A stretch of DNA of 44,792 nucleotides, taken from a virus. The translations under genes and the position numbers were made by a program. Of this stretch, positions 16,831 through 24,074 are shown piece after piece (positions within the stretch are counted from its first letter, which is position 1; every line of letters begins with the position of its first letter). The notes beneath the pieces were generated by a model. The model was not told the DNA's origin, made no database searches, and saw only the letters and a list, made by a program, of their open reading frames with translations. The stretch covers positions 1-44,792 of the IMG/VR virus record IMGVR_UViG_3300046558_000079, one strand, 5' to 3'.

Positions 16831-17622
16831 TTAGAAACGACGGCGACGACCACCGGTAGCAGCGGCTTCTTCGGCCTTCTTTTCTACTACCTTTTCTTCC
16901 TTGACTACTTCTTCATCTGCCTCGGATGAATCGCCTTCATCTTCGTCATAGTTAGAAGCGTCATTCTCGCCACCATACTTCTCTTCAAGCTCTGTTTCGC
17001 TGATCCAGCCAACGATAGTGAACTTCGGAGCGTATGCCTTTTCCTTCTTCTTCGCACCCTTCGGCGTGAATTCAGTGGCCTCGAACTTTACGATGGGAAG
17101 AAGTTCTTCGCCATTCTCAATGTTCTGACCCTTCTGAATCGCCTTACCGTAAGCCGCTAGGAGATTACCAAAGGCGCGAATACCAGACTTTGAGCTATTC
17201 TTCAGGAGGAGCTTTTCACCTTCAGCATCACCACCGCCTTCAAGTACAGCGACTTCGAAGCTGATCTGCTGCTGCCAACCATCATCGTCATCATCGTAAG
17301 GACCGTGATCCTCAAGCTGACCCTTTGGCGTCGGATTACCGTCGAGGATGCGAGTCATATCTTCGCCAACGACTTCAGAATCCTTCCAGCAAATATGGCC
17401 CTGCTTAGCAGAATTCATATTTACAGCGCCTTCCCAACCGTCATCAAGTTCGTCCTTTTCAGCACCGTAGGTATAATCGCCGGTCTTGCCGCTGAAACCA
17501 GCGAAAGTGAGGCCATCATTACCGCCACCGAGTGAGGACGCAGCGCTTAGGAACGGGTTGCCAGAGGCTGCACCAGCGTTAGCGACTGCATTGTTGTTAC
17601 GGGTTGTAAGTTCATTTGCCAT
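16831..17622 (-). CDS. Putative single-stranded DNA-binding protein
   Basis: A 263-residue acidic protein. The N-terminus (~1-35) is low-complexity. The core (~40-215) is a predicted beta-rich domain with aromatic/charged segments (DGWQQQISFEVAVLEGG, KKKEKAYAPKFTIVGWISE). The C-terminus is strongly acidic (NYDEDEGDSSEADEE), then Lys/Glu-rich, ending GGRRRRF with a terminal Phe. An acidic tail ending in an aromatic residue is typical of phage SSBs that recruit replication partners. It is encoded between the helicase and a Cas4-like nuclease, as expected for a replication protein. Its leader has the pseudoknot-plus-repeat layout of T4 gene 32, which supports the SSB reading. I do not see a classic bacterial SSB signature, so the function is inferred. 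Confidence 0.6.
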   Translation of the reverse strand: MANELTTRNNNAVANAGAASGNPFLSAASSLGGGNDGLTFAGFSGKTGDYTYGAEKDELDDGWEGAVNMNSAKQGHICWKDSEVVGEDMTRILDGNPTPKGQLEDHGPYDDDDDGWQQQISFEVAVLEGGGDAEGEKLLLKNSSKSGIRAFGNLLAAYGKAIQKGQNIENGEELLPIVKFEATEFTPKGAKKKEKAYAPKFTIVGWISETELEEKYGGENDASNYDEDEGDSSEADEEVVKEEKVVEKKAEEAAATGGRRRRF

Positions 17623-17720
17623 GTTATAATTTTCTCGTTTCTTAGTTTCTTGTTTAACGTTTCGATGTTTATGTCTCTACAGTCTTTTATTTTTTTAAAT
17701 CTCCTAGAGACGATTGGAGT
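17623..17720 (-). promoter_or_regulatory. ssb-like leader: H-type pseudoknot plus AAAC repeats
   Basis: In the - strand RNA, stem 1 is CUCC (17719-17716) with GGAG (17704-17701). Stem 2 is GUCUCUA (17711-17705) with UAGAGAC (17679-17673). Loop 1 is AAUC, no base separates stem 2's first strand from GGAG, and a 21-base A-rich loop crosses stem 1: a textbook H-type pseudoknot. Then comes an unstructured A-rich run with AAAC at 17670, 17662, 17655, 17648 and 17640, spaced 8, 7, 7 and 8 bases, up to the start codon. The layout matches the T4 gene 32 autoregulatory leader. No clear promoter was seen in this gap. Confidence 0.65.
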
Positions 17721-17954
17721 TTAAATCTTGTCCTGACTTAGTAGTGCCTTGACCGCATCAAGTGTTGCAGGGTCCATACCATCTTCAAAACCAGCAACTA
17801 GAGCGGTGACGGTGGCATATACTGCGGCGTTAAAATCTTCTTCTGATGAGCCTCGCGCCTCTGCCGCCGTGGCACGATCAGTGATACACTCAATGATCGC
17901 GTTAGCCAGTTCTTCCATAAGTTCTACTACTTTGTCGTCGTTTAGCTTTACCAT
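17721..17954 (-). CDS. Small acidic helical hypothetical protein
   Basis: A 77-residue protein, mostly helical and acidic (VVELMEELANAIIECITDR, then FNAAVYATVTALVAGFEDG). I recognise no family. Its start overlaps the stop of the Cas4-like gene (TAATG) and it is followed by the ssb-like leader, so it is probably co-transcribed with both. Confidence 0.72.
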   Translation of the reverse strand: MVKLNDDKVVELMEELANAIIECITDRATAAEARGSSEEDFNAAVYATVTALVAGFEDGMDPATLDAVKALLSQDKI

Positions 17955-19045
17955 TACTTAACTTTCTTTGTCGTGACACGGAGAACTTCAAACCCTTCGC
18001 CCTCTTTTTCATAGAGCGTTAGATCAATTCCATCCTCAATCATTTTTTCTTTATCTAGACCGGTACGGCCCTTCTGCGTAGAATAAGTAACGCCCCATGA
18101 ACCATCGGTTGCTTTTAGATTTCTTGTGCCGAGCTTCTTCAGGAATTCTTTCATTTCGACGCGGATTCGTTCTTCGTCCATTTCCGCAAGTTTCTTGCGT
18201 TCCTTGGCTTCTTGTTCCGCCTCGACTAGCTTGCCCATGATAACGCGATCTTTTTCAAGCGCTGTTTTATCGAATGATTCTTGTGGCACAGCAGCCAGAT
18301 TGAGACCGTTACATTGCTTGGCCCATGGGCAAAGTTTACATGCCCCTGTGATCTTACCTTCAGCCGGTAGATCGGAAGGTTCTTTAGCCGCAAACACTTT
18401 CTTTGACCTGACCTTAGCCGCTTCGTAAGTCTTTTCATCGAAGCGAATTACGAAAGGTGTGATGTTGTCGAGGAAGGAAGCATCAACGTAAAGAATGACG
18501 CCGTAGCGGGGCTTGAAATCAGTTTGATCGCGGATTAGACCGATCTGGATATTAACCTGTCCACGGTGAATCGCTTTTTCTTCCGTGAGGGAGACGCGAG
18601 GATCGATTGACTTGACTTCGACCGTGATACAATCACTTTCGATATCATCAATGCCATAAAGGCTGAGCGCGTCACGTTCTAGATTTGCGAGCAAGCCGTC
18701 TGGCGTTGCAGATAAGCGATTCTCTTCGTCCAAGAAGGTGGTTTGATCCTGCTGACCCGCACCGATTAGATCGATACCTTCAGGAAGACCAAGTTCGAGT
18801 GCAGGTACGACATAGAAATCTTCGATAAGATTTCCGCGTTCCATCGCGCCCCAAGACTGAGAATAATCCGCGTCTTGTTCGTAATCCTTCTTCTTGAAGT
18901 ATGCCTTTCTGAGACAATCAAATGCCTCAGACGCGCCCATAGAAAGTTTACGGTCGTACATCCACTTCTTTTGTTTGCTCTCATGAGCCATGTAGTTATT
19001 AAAGATTTTATCGAAATCTAAAATTTTGGAACCTGTTACTGCCAT
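17954..19045 (-). CDS. Cas4/RecB-like PD-(D/E)XK exonuclease with Fe-S cysteines
   Basis: A 363-residue nuclease of the PD-(D/E)XK superfamily. The catalytic residues are visible: Asp in SATPDGLL and the Glu-x-Lys in ITVEVKSI, with a downstream RGQVNIQIGL helix (QxxxY-like region). Cysteines at ~42 (FDCLRKAYF) and in the GACKLCPWAKQC cluster (~240-251) are arranged like the four-Cys iron-sulphur site of Cas4/AddB-type nucleases. The C-terminal ~100 residues are charged, with a helical section. It lies next to the SSB-like protein and a DnaQ-like exonuclease, so a role in end-processing, recombination or host DNA breakdown is likely. There is no CRISPR array or other Cas gene in the window. 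Confidence 0.85.
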   Translation of the reverse strand: MAVTGSKILDFDKIFNNYMAHESKQKKWMYDRKLSMGASEAFDCLRKAYFKKKDYEQDADYSQSWGAMERGNLIEDFYVVPALELGLPEGIDLIGAGQQDQTTFLDEENRLSATPDGLLANLERDALSLYGIDDIESDCITVEVKSIDPRVSLTEEKAIHRGQVNIQIGLIRDQTDFKPRYGVILYVDASFLDNITPFVIRFDEKTYEAAKVRSKKVFAAKEPSDLPAEGKITGACKLCPWAKQCNGLNLAAVPQESFDKTALEKDRVIMGKLVEAEQEAKERKKLAEMDEERIRVEMKEFLKKLGTRNLKATDGSWGVTYSTQKGRTGLDKEKMIEDGIDLTLYEKEGEGFEVLRVTTKKVK

Positions 19046-19629
19046 TTTAATTCTCTCGGTTCAAAATTATCTACTAGGTTTTGGTAAACTCTGGCACATG
19101 CCCTAACGTCAACCATGGCATCGTGCGCCCCGTCGATATTTTCTTTAAAGAAATAGGTCATGCATTCCTGAAGCGTGGGCCACTTATAACCCTTACCGCC
19201 TTTAACTTTTGGAAGTCTGAGAATGCTTGTCGTGGCTTCCTTGGTGCAGCGAAGTTCTTTGCCTTCGAAAATGTCGCCCTGCATTTTAAGTTCGTGTGCC
19301 ATGTGGCGCATTACGAGGGAATCGAAAGACATATTGTGTGCCACGATCACATCTGCTATATCAACGAAGTCACAGAAAATCTCTAACGCGGATTGGCTTG
19401 AGACGCCATATTCTTGAGCCATCTCTAGGCTAATGCCGTGAGTTTCTTCAGCCTTTTCGCCAATAGGAACAGACGGAATAACAATCGTTTTGAGTGTAGC
19501 GATTTCGTTGTGATTGGAGTCGAACAGAATGCAACCAAGCTGAACCAGTTTACAATGACGGGGGTCAGACGGAGGTGCGCCCCAACTGACCAAGCCAGTT
19601 GTTTCGGTATCAAATACTAATGATTTCAT
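19036..19629 (-). CDS. DnaQ-like 3'-5' exonuclease (DEDDh)
   Basis: A 197-residue exonuclease of the DEDD superfamily. Exo I is VFDTETTGL (Asp7, Glu9), Exo II is IVAHNMSFDSLVM, and Exo III is GAHDAMVDVRA with the His that defines the DEDDh type. It is probably a separate proofreading or DNA/RNA-trimming enzyme, because the family A polymerase already has its own exonuclease domain. It overlaps the Cas4-like gene by 10 bases and follows the membrane protein gene at a shared boundary base. Confidence 0.9.
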   Translation of the reverse strand: MKSLVFDTETTGLVSWGAPPSDPRHCKLVQLGCILFDSNHNEIATLKTIVIPSVPIGEKAEETHGISLEMAQEYGVSSQSALEIFCDFVDIADVIVAHNMSFDSLVMRHMAHELKMQGDIFEGKELRCTKEATTSILRLPKVKGGKGYKWPTLQECMTYFFKENIDGAHDAMVDVRACARVYQNLVDNFEPRELKWQ

Positions 19630-19868
19630 TAATTTGCTCCCCGCATGTTGCGGAGGACTGTGACTGCCTCTTCATCTGTCATGAGAGGTTCAATCGTTAC
19701 GTCGTCTTCATCTTCTTCTTGAGATGTTGGTTCAGTCATGGATTGTCCAACAAGGGTATCCATGTAGAGGTTTAAGCCATTCTTGATAGCCAGAACCGTG
19801 ACGAGGTAATAAATAATAAGGAGAAAAAGAGCTACGACGCCGTAGCCGAGATATGTGAATAATGCCAT
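19629..19868 (-). CDS. Small single-pass membrane protein
   Basis: A 79-residue protein with one N-terminal transmembrane helix (~7-30, LGYGVVALFLLIIYYLVTVLA) and an acidic cytoplasmic tail (SQEEDEDDVTIEPL). It is the first gene after the consensus promoter at 19909-19937. The function is unknown; the shape is compatible with a holin-like or membrane-anchor role, but nothing proves it. Confidence 0.7.
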   Translation of the reverse strand: MALFTYLGYGVVALFLLIIYYLVTVLAIKNGLNLYMDTLVGQSMTEPTSQEEDEDDVTIEPLMTDEEAVTVLRNMRGAN

Positions 19869-19908
19869 TTATCAATTTTCTAATTTTTACTTTTGTTATT
19901 ATGTGCGA

Positions 19909-19937
19909 ACTATACCATAAAGATTTTAGATTGTCAA
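19909..19937 (-). promoter_or_regulatory. Strong sigma70-type promoter
   Basis: On the - strand TTGACA (19937-19932) and TATAGT (19914-19909) are separated by exactly 17 bases, a near-perfect sigma70 promoter. It lies in the 119-base gap between the polymerase stop (19988) and the membrane protein start (19868) and would drive the leftward run through the exonuclease, Cas4-like, ssb-like and possibly helicase genes. Nothing else was seen in this gap. Confidence 0.88.
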
Positions 19938-19987
19938 GGAAAAAATTAAAAACACTGTATAATAATTTCCTTAACAATACCAATGGT

Positions 19988-22360
19988 TTAGTGAGTCAAT
20001 GCCCAATTGTTTCCGATTTTGAACTGCGCCTCGACCGGAAGTTTGAATTTAAAGAAGTCACCAGATGCGGCAGCTGCCTCAACCGAAGTCTCGCCCGCGA
20101 TTTGTGCAATCTCTTCACGTACCGCGACCTGAATTTCGTCATGAACGAAAGCCATCATCGCAAAATCTTGTTCCCATGAATGCACGAACCCGCGATCTTC
20201 CATAAATTCTTCGAACAGAAGATACCACTTCTTGGCCAGCATCGCGCCCGCGTTCTGAAGCAAAGTATTTAGCGCGGCATGTTGTGCCCTGATATAGAGA
20301 CGACGGCCATCAATGCCTTCGATCCAACCACGACGTGCCTCTGTCTTAAGTTTCTTCATCAGCTTCTTAAGCGCTGGCATGTTACGAAGGAATCGATCTA
20401 GAAGTTCTTTACCAATTCTGGTCTGAGCGTCAGGCGTACCAAATGGTAATACAATCGATCCGATCTTTTCAGGGCCTGCACCATATAGGGTTGCATAAAT
20501 AAAAGTCTTGGCTTGCTCGCGGGTTTCTAACCCAGCGGCTTGCTGATTGACGGAGTGAATATCACCTTCAAGAAGAATCTTACCGTATTCACCGTTGTCA
20601 AATTCAGCCATGTAGTGGGCCAAGCAGCGAAGCTCGATACCACTTAGGTCGGAACCCATCATTGTGAATGGCGAGACGGTATGGAACAATGAGCGGCACT
20701 CAAAGCCCCAACCGCCTTCGCGGCCCATCTTAATAACCTTCTTCTTATTTCCAGCCTCGTCTTCAATTTCTTTTTTAGAAATCGAAGGAACCTGACCAAG
20801 ATTAGGATTGGCATGAGTGCAACGACCTGTTACAGCGCCGCAAGGATTAACGTGGTGATGGATTTTATTCTCAGCCGTTACCAGTCTGAGCCAGCCGTTT
20901 TCACCTTCGGCCAATTGGCCCAAAGTCTTTTGAACCCCGAAGTAATCCGCCAGTGATCCAGCGATTGGAATATTATCGGCGGCGTGTTTGAGTGTGATTT
21001 CGTTTACCTGCGGCTGACCCTTCTCCGTAAACTCTTCAGGCTTCCAGCCAAGTTCGATCAAACGTTCCGCGACCTGTTGACGCGATCCGGGATTGAACTC
21101 TTTGTAATAAACCGGGGTATAAGGGGCACCAGCTGTTCTATCGCCTTTAGTCACATCCTTGTAATTGATGGACCTTTTAGGGATCATGATTTGCGGCGTC
21201 TTCTTATCGCTTGGATGATTGGCCAACATTTCGTAGACCGAATTTTCAAGTTCAATGTTATTAACCGCGTCCCAATTCACACCATTGAAATCTTCTCTCA
21301 GCTGACTATATGTGACATGTTTCTGAGGTTCCATTCTGCCGGGGAACTTCTCTTCACACTCTAGGCTGATAATTTCCCTGAACTTTTCAAGCTCTAGTCT
21401 GAGTTTATTCGCCGCGTCGGTGTCGAACGGGAATCCGTTATCTTCTTGCTGAATCAGTCGATCCGCGATTTCGTGTTCGAAGATGATCGGAAACTCTGGA
21501 TAGTTAAGCTCAATGAGCATCTTCCAAAGTTCTTCAGTAACGTCAACGTCGTTTTCGCAATACTCACCCATTTCCTCATTGTAGGTTCCCCATACATGCA
21601 TATGTATTGCAAGAGGATTAGTAATTCCAAGAGCTTTTGCTTCCTTTTCTTTCTGTTCCGAATAGTCGCCTTTCCACTTCCCAATTCTGTAGCCCCAACT
21701 ATCCAAGCTGTGACGACCGATGAATTTAGACGGAAGTCTATCGCGTTCGTGGAGGCGAAAATCCAATTCTTTCTGGTGTGAGAACATCAGACGTGTCATG
21801 ACAAGCGTATCGCGAACCTTGCCACGGAATTCAAACCATGGGAAAACTTTAGCTATCGCTCTTAAGTCGAAGTCCAGAATGTTATGGCCCACGACCATCT
21901 CAGCTTGTTCAAGAAGCTTAACACCCTTTTCGATTTCCTTCAGACCAACAAATTTAAATTTTCTACCTGTCTCGAATTCCGTGATGCAAAGACAATGAAT
22001 CTTTGTCATGGGAGGAATTTCAACTAGTTCGTCTTCATATTTAATGAACTTACTTTTTAAAAGTCCATCACCTTCAATATCGAATAGCGCTGTTCTAAGT
22101 TTCATTTTTTCTTCTTTATTAGCTTTTAATAGAATAGCATCACAGTGGCAACGTTTCGGTTTGCAGAAGCAGACCAAATCTTTGCCTTTCAAATCTGATA
22201 CATCGAGAGTAGGAAGAATTAATTTTTCAAACTTGTCACACACCTCATCCCTATCACCGTCACTTCCTATGACGAAGGGATTGCCGAACCTAGAGCCGCG
22301 ACCGCAATATACGGCCCCGTTAGGGGCGGTGTTGTGATACTTATTGTGAACCCTCGGCAC
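19988..22360 (-). CDS. Family A DNA polymerase with N-terminal DUF4326-type domain
   Basis: A 790-residue replicative polymerase. Residues ~1-80 match the DUF4326 family (YCGRGSRFGNPFVIGSDGDR, then LVCFCKPKRCHCDAI). The 3'-5' exonuclease follows: Exo I Asp94/Glu96 (LFDIEGDG), Exo II Asp163 or Asp165 in GHNILDFDL, and Exo III Tyr267-Asp271 (YCENDVD). Polymerase motifs are TGR (511), motif A at Asp571 (GSDLSGIELRCLAHY), motif B at Lys619 (AKTFIYATLYGAG) and motif C at 740-742 (HDE). It resembles T7-type phage polymerases. The start is a GTG at 22360 with no obvious Shine-Dalgarno; an internal ATG at residue 86 (22105) could give a polymerase without the first domain. No stop separates the two parts. 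Confidence 0.93.
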   Translation of the reverse strand: MPRVHNKYHNTAPNGAVYCGRGSRFGNPFVIGSDGDRDEVCDKFEKLILPTLDVSDLKGKDLVCFCKPKRCHCDAILLKANKEEKMKLRTALFDIEGDGLLKSKFIKYEDELVEIPPMTKIHCLCITEFETGRKFKFVGLKEIEKGVKLLEQAEMVVGHNILDFDLRAIAKVFPWFEFRGKVRDTLVMTRLMFSHQKELDFRLHERDRLPSKFIGRHSLDSWGYRIGKWKGDYSEQKEKEAKALGITNPLAIHMHVWGTYNEEMGEYCENDVDVTEELWKMLIELNYPEFPIIFEHEIADRLIQQEDNGFPFDTDAANKLRLELEKFREIISLECEEKFPGRMEPQKHVTYSQLREDFNGVNWDAVNNIELENSVYEMLANHPSDKKTPQIMIPKRSINYKDVTKGDRTAGAPYTPVYYKEFNPGSRQQVAERLIELGWKPEEFTEKGQPQVNEITLKHAADNIPIAGSLADYFGVQKTLGQLAEGENGWLRLVTAENKIHHHVNPCGAVTGRCTHANPNLGQVPSISKKEIEDEAGNKKKVIKMGREGGWGFECRSLFHTVSPFTMMGSDLSGIELRCLAHYMAEFDNGEYGKILLEGDIHSVNQQAAGLETREQAKTFIYATLYGAGPEKIGSIVLPFGTPDAQTRIGKELLDRFLRNMPALKKLMKKLKTEARRGWIEGIDGRRLYIRAQHAALNTLLQNAGAMLAKKWYLLFEEFMEDRGFVHSWEQDFAMMAFVHDEIQVAVREEIAQIAGETSVEAAAASGDFFKFKLPVEAQFKIGNNWALTH

Positions 22361-22361
22361 G

Positions 22362-22640
22362 TTAAAAGTTTGATTTGTGTGTTTCGCTGGCCAATGATAC
22401 CGTGATATGCAGCGCGAAGTTTGTCGTATCTTCGGGATGGGTCAGGGCGTAGACAATCTTCATTCTGTAAAGGTCTTTGTCTTCTTTGATCCAACCAGAA
22501 TTGGTCATGACAGTGTTGTTATGGTCCGTGCCAAACTTGAACGCAATCTCTAGCGCCTTGGCCAGATCATGACTCGCGTTGTGGTTCCAGAACGCAATCT
22601 GAGAACCTTCTTTTTTAATTAAATATCTGATGGAGTACAT
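22362..22640 (-). CDS. Small hypothetical protein
   Basis: A 92-residue protein using the ATG at 22640, which lies one base after the stop of the upstream 58-codon gene. The frame is open further up to 22736, but that extension lies over the upstream gene. It contains SGWIKEDKDLYRMKIVYALTH and a C-terminal FALHITVSLASE strand. No family is recognised. It ends one base before the polymerase GTG. Confidence 0.65.
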   Translation of the reverse strand: MYSIRYLIKKEGSQIAFWNHNASHDLAKALEIAFKFGTDHNNTVMTNSGWIKEDKDLYRMKIVYALTHPEDTTNFALHITVSLASETHKSNF

Positions 22641-22641
22641 T

Positions 22642-22818
22642 TTAGATTGTCCATTTGGAAATTCGATAATTTTTATAAATTGATTTTTTATCAGCGTCAG
22701 AGACGTGCCAAGTCCAGTACCACAGCGCGTCGTCATGAGTTTCGTACAGCGAACGTAACTCGAAATGGCTTTCGCCTGTCACGTCTTCATATTCCAGTTC
22801 AAGGGCGTAAACAATCAT
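22642..22818 (-). CDS. Small hypothetical protein (58 aa)
   Basis: A 58-codon gene found by reading the gap. Its ATG overlaps the Nudix stop (ATGA), and its stop is one base before the next ATG. The product starts MIVYALELEYEDVTGESHF and contains an aromatic stretch, ALWYWTWHVSD. No family is recognised, but the exact coupling on both sides makes it convincing. Confidence 0.68.
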   Translation of the reverse strand: MIVYALELEYEDVTGESHFELRSLYETHDDALWYWTWHVSDADKKSIYKNYRISKWTI

Positions 22819-23255
22819 CGTTCAGTAATCTCTAGGTAGCCGGTTGTTTTATCCGTGGCGAGAGGCAGCATCCACGAAAGGTTTGGTGTAATGTTCTTTG
22901 GCAGGTTATGCATCTGGAACCATTGAACTACTTCGCCATCACCTTCAGTGTTTGAAATATTAGCCGCGTCGAAATCATCTGGAATTGTAGCGGCGAGGCA
23001 ATTAAGTTCGTAACCTTCTCCGTGCTGAGTAGCGAAGTGGTTCCAAAGATCGGGACCGATGACGAGATGAGTTTCTTCGGCAAATTCGCGCATCATAGCG
23101 CCTTCGATCCACCCATCATCTTGCTCTTCAACCTTACCGCCGATACCGTTCCATGTCGAAATGACATAGGAAGGCCCTTTGGTTTTATAAATCAAAGCCA
23201 CACAGCCGCGCCAGAACGCAAATCCTAACACATATTTTTTAATTTGTAAAGTCAT
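22815..23255 (-). CDS. Nudix hydrolase
   Basis: A 146-residue Nudix-family pyrophosphohydrolase. The Nudix box is visible as GIGGKVEEQDDGWIEGAMMR followed by EFAEETHLVI, with the catalytic REFAEE core; Thr-His replaces the usual Thr-Gly at its end. Phage Nudix enzymes clean damaged nucleotides or cut nucleoside-diphosphate conjugates; the substrate cannot be read from the sequence. It lies at the upstream end of the polymerase transcript and is coupled to the following 58-codon gene by ATGA. Confidence 0.88.
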   Translation of the reverse strand: MTLQIKKYVLGFAFWRGCVALIYKTKGPSYVISTWNGIGGKVEEQDDGWIEGAMMREFAEETHLVIGPDLWNHFATQHGEGYELNCLAATIPDDFDAANISNTEGDGEVVQWFQMHNLPKNITPNLSWMLPLATDKTTGYLEITER

Positions 23256-23444
23256 TTAAATTAATTCTTCCATGCCGCGCCAGAGGACATAATCATCTTG
23301 CTCAACAGAAAAATAGCCTCCACCACCAAAATAATCGTTTAGCTTATCCGCAATAAATTCGGCGTAATTTTTATCGACGTTTTCAGCGACTAGCCTGTCA
23401 GCCACGCTTTCTCTATCGAGATTATCTCTTATAATAATTTTCAT
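23256..23444 (-). CDS. Small hypothetical protein (62 aa)
   Basis: A 62-residue protein with an acidic helical middle (YAEFIADKLNDYFGGGGYF). GGTGAG lies 4 bases before the ATG. It abuts the Nudix gene directly and starts divergently from the rightward promoter at 23471. No family is recognised. Confidence 0.6.
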   Translation of the reverse strand: MKIIIRDNLDRESVADRLVAENVDKNYAEFIADKLNDYFGGGGYFSVEQDDYVLWRGMEELI

Positions 23445-23470
23445 ATCTCACCATGGGTTAAATTTAGGTG

Positions 23471-23499
23471 TTGACAAACTTATTGATTTTCCTTACATT
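23471..23499 (+). promoter_or_regulatory. Sigma70-type promoter for the lone rightward gene
   Basis: TTGACA (23471-23476) and TACATT (23494-23499) are separated by exactly 17 bases. The next gene starts at 23536, preceded by AAGGAGAAA. It is the only rightward promoter I could find inside the leftward block. Confidence 0.85.
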
Positions 23500-23535
23500 G
23501 GGTTTTGTTAGCCCATCACATAAGGAGAAACGTAA

Positions 23536-23868
23536 ATGGAACAGCTTACTCACGTCATGGCAGTCGGTGGCCAGTCTTGGGGCAAAGGAGAAAGCTCAAT
23601 CGAGGCCCTTAATAATTGGGCCAAAAATTTTGGCAGGATGCACGGCGACAAGGTCACTGTACACCTTCGCGCCGTGACGAAAGACGCTTACGTGGATGGA
23701 ATGGGAACACTCCATTCAGCAAGAATGGAGAAACTTCCTGATATGACTTTTAATCGTAAAGATTTCGAGGCGTGTTTTGAGGGGCAGATGATTCTTCAAG
23801 ACTTGATTCATGGATTTGAAGTTTCAGACGCGATCTACGAATTGAAGGAATCTTCTATCGAGGAGTGA
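23536..23868 (+). CDS. Lone rightward gene, unknown function
   Basis: A 110-residue protein and the only rightward gene between 8393 and the right end. It has its own consensus promoter (23471) and a good Shine-Dalgarno (AAGGAGA, 8 bases upstream). The sequence has a possible alpha/beta core (DKVTVHLRAVTKDAYVDGMG) and an acidic C-terminal helix (FEVSDAIYELKESSIEE). No signal peptide, transmembrane segment or Cys is present apart from one Cys near residue 81. No family is recognised. The isolated, well-promoted position suggests independent expression, such as early host takeover or a morons-type gene; this is inference. Its stop directly abuts the stop of the convergent gene at 23869 with no terminator. 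Confidence 0.8.
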   Translation: MEQLTHVMAVGGQSWGKGESSIEALNNWAKNFGRMHGDKVTVHLRAVTKDAYVDGMGTLHSARMEKLPDMTFNRKDFEACFEGQMILQDLIHGFEVSDAIYELKESSIEE

Positions 23869-24069
23869 TTACGCCATATCCTCATAATAGAGGGTATAAT
23901 ATTTTCCGCAAACATCACACTTGTAACGCTCGCTCTCCATCCCACCACCATTCTCATAAAGATTTGGACACTGAGACCAAGTTCCGAAGTGAGGGTTGTG
24001 GTGGGATGGAGTGAACACAGGTTTACATTCTGATGGTTGCTTTGTCGGATCGCCGTCATAATCAGCCAT
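23869..24069 (-). CDS. Small zinc-ribbon-like protein
   Basis: A 66-residue protein with Cys at ~15 and ~34 and a CDVCG knuckle (~51-54), plus a His pair (SHHNPH). This looks like a small zinc-binding fold. It follows the HTH/phosphoesterase gene by 5 bases and ends base-to-base against the convergent gene at 23868. The function is unknown; nucleic-acid binding is possible. Confidence 0.65.
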   Translation of the reverse strand: MADYDGDPTKQPSECKPVFTPSHHNPHFGTWSQCPNLYENGGGMESERYKCDVCGKYYTLYYEDMA

Positions 24070-24074
24070 TTATT

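Noticed and set aside
17954-19045. CRISPR-Cas locus
   Set aside because: Only a Cas4-like nuclease is present. No repeats with regular spacers and no other Cas gene were seen, and stand-alone Cas4-like enzymes are common in phages.
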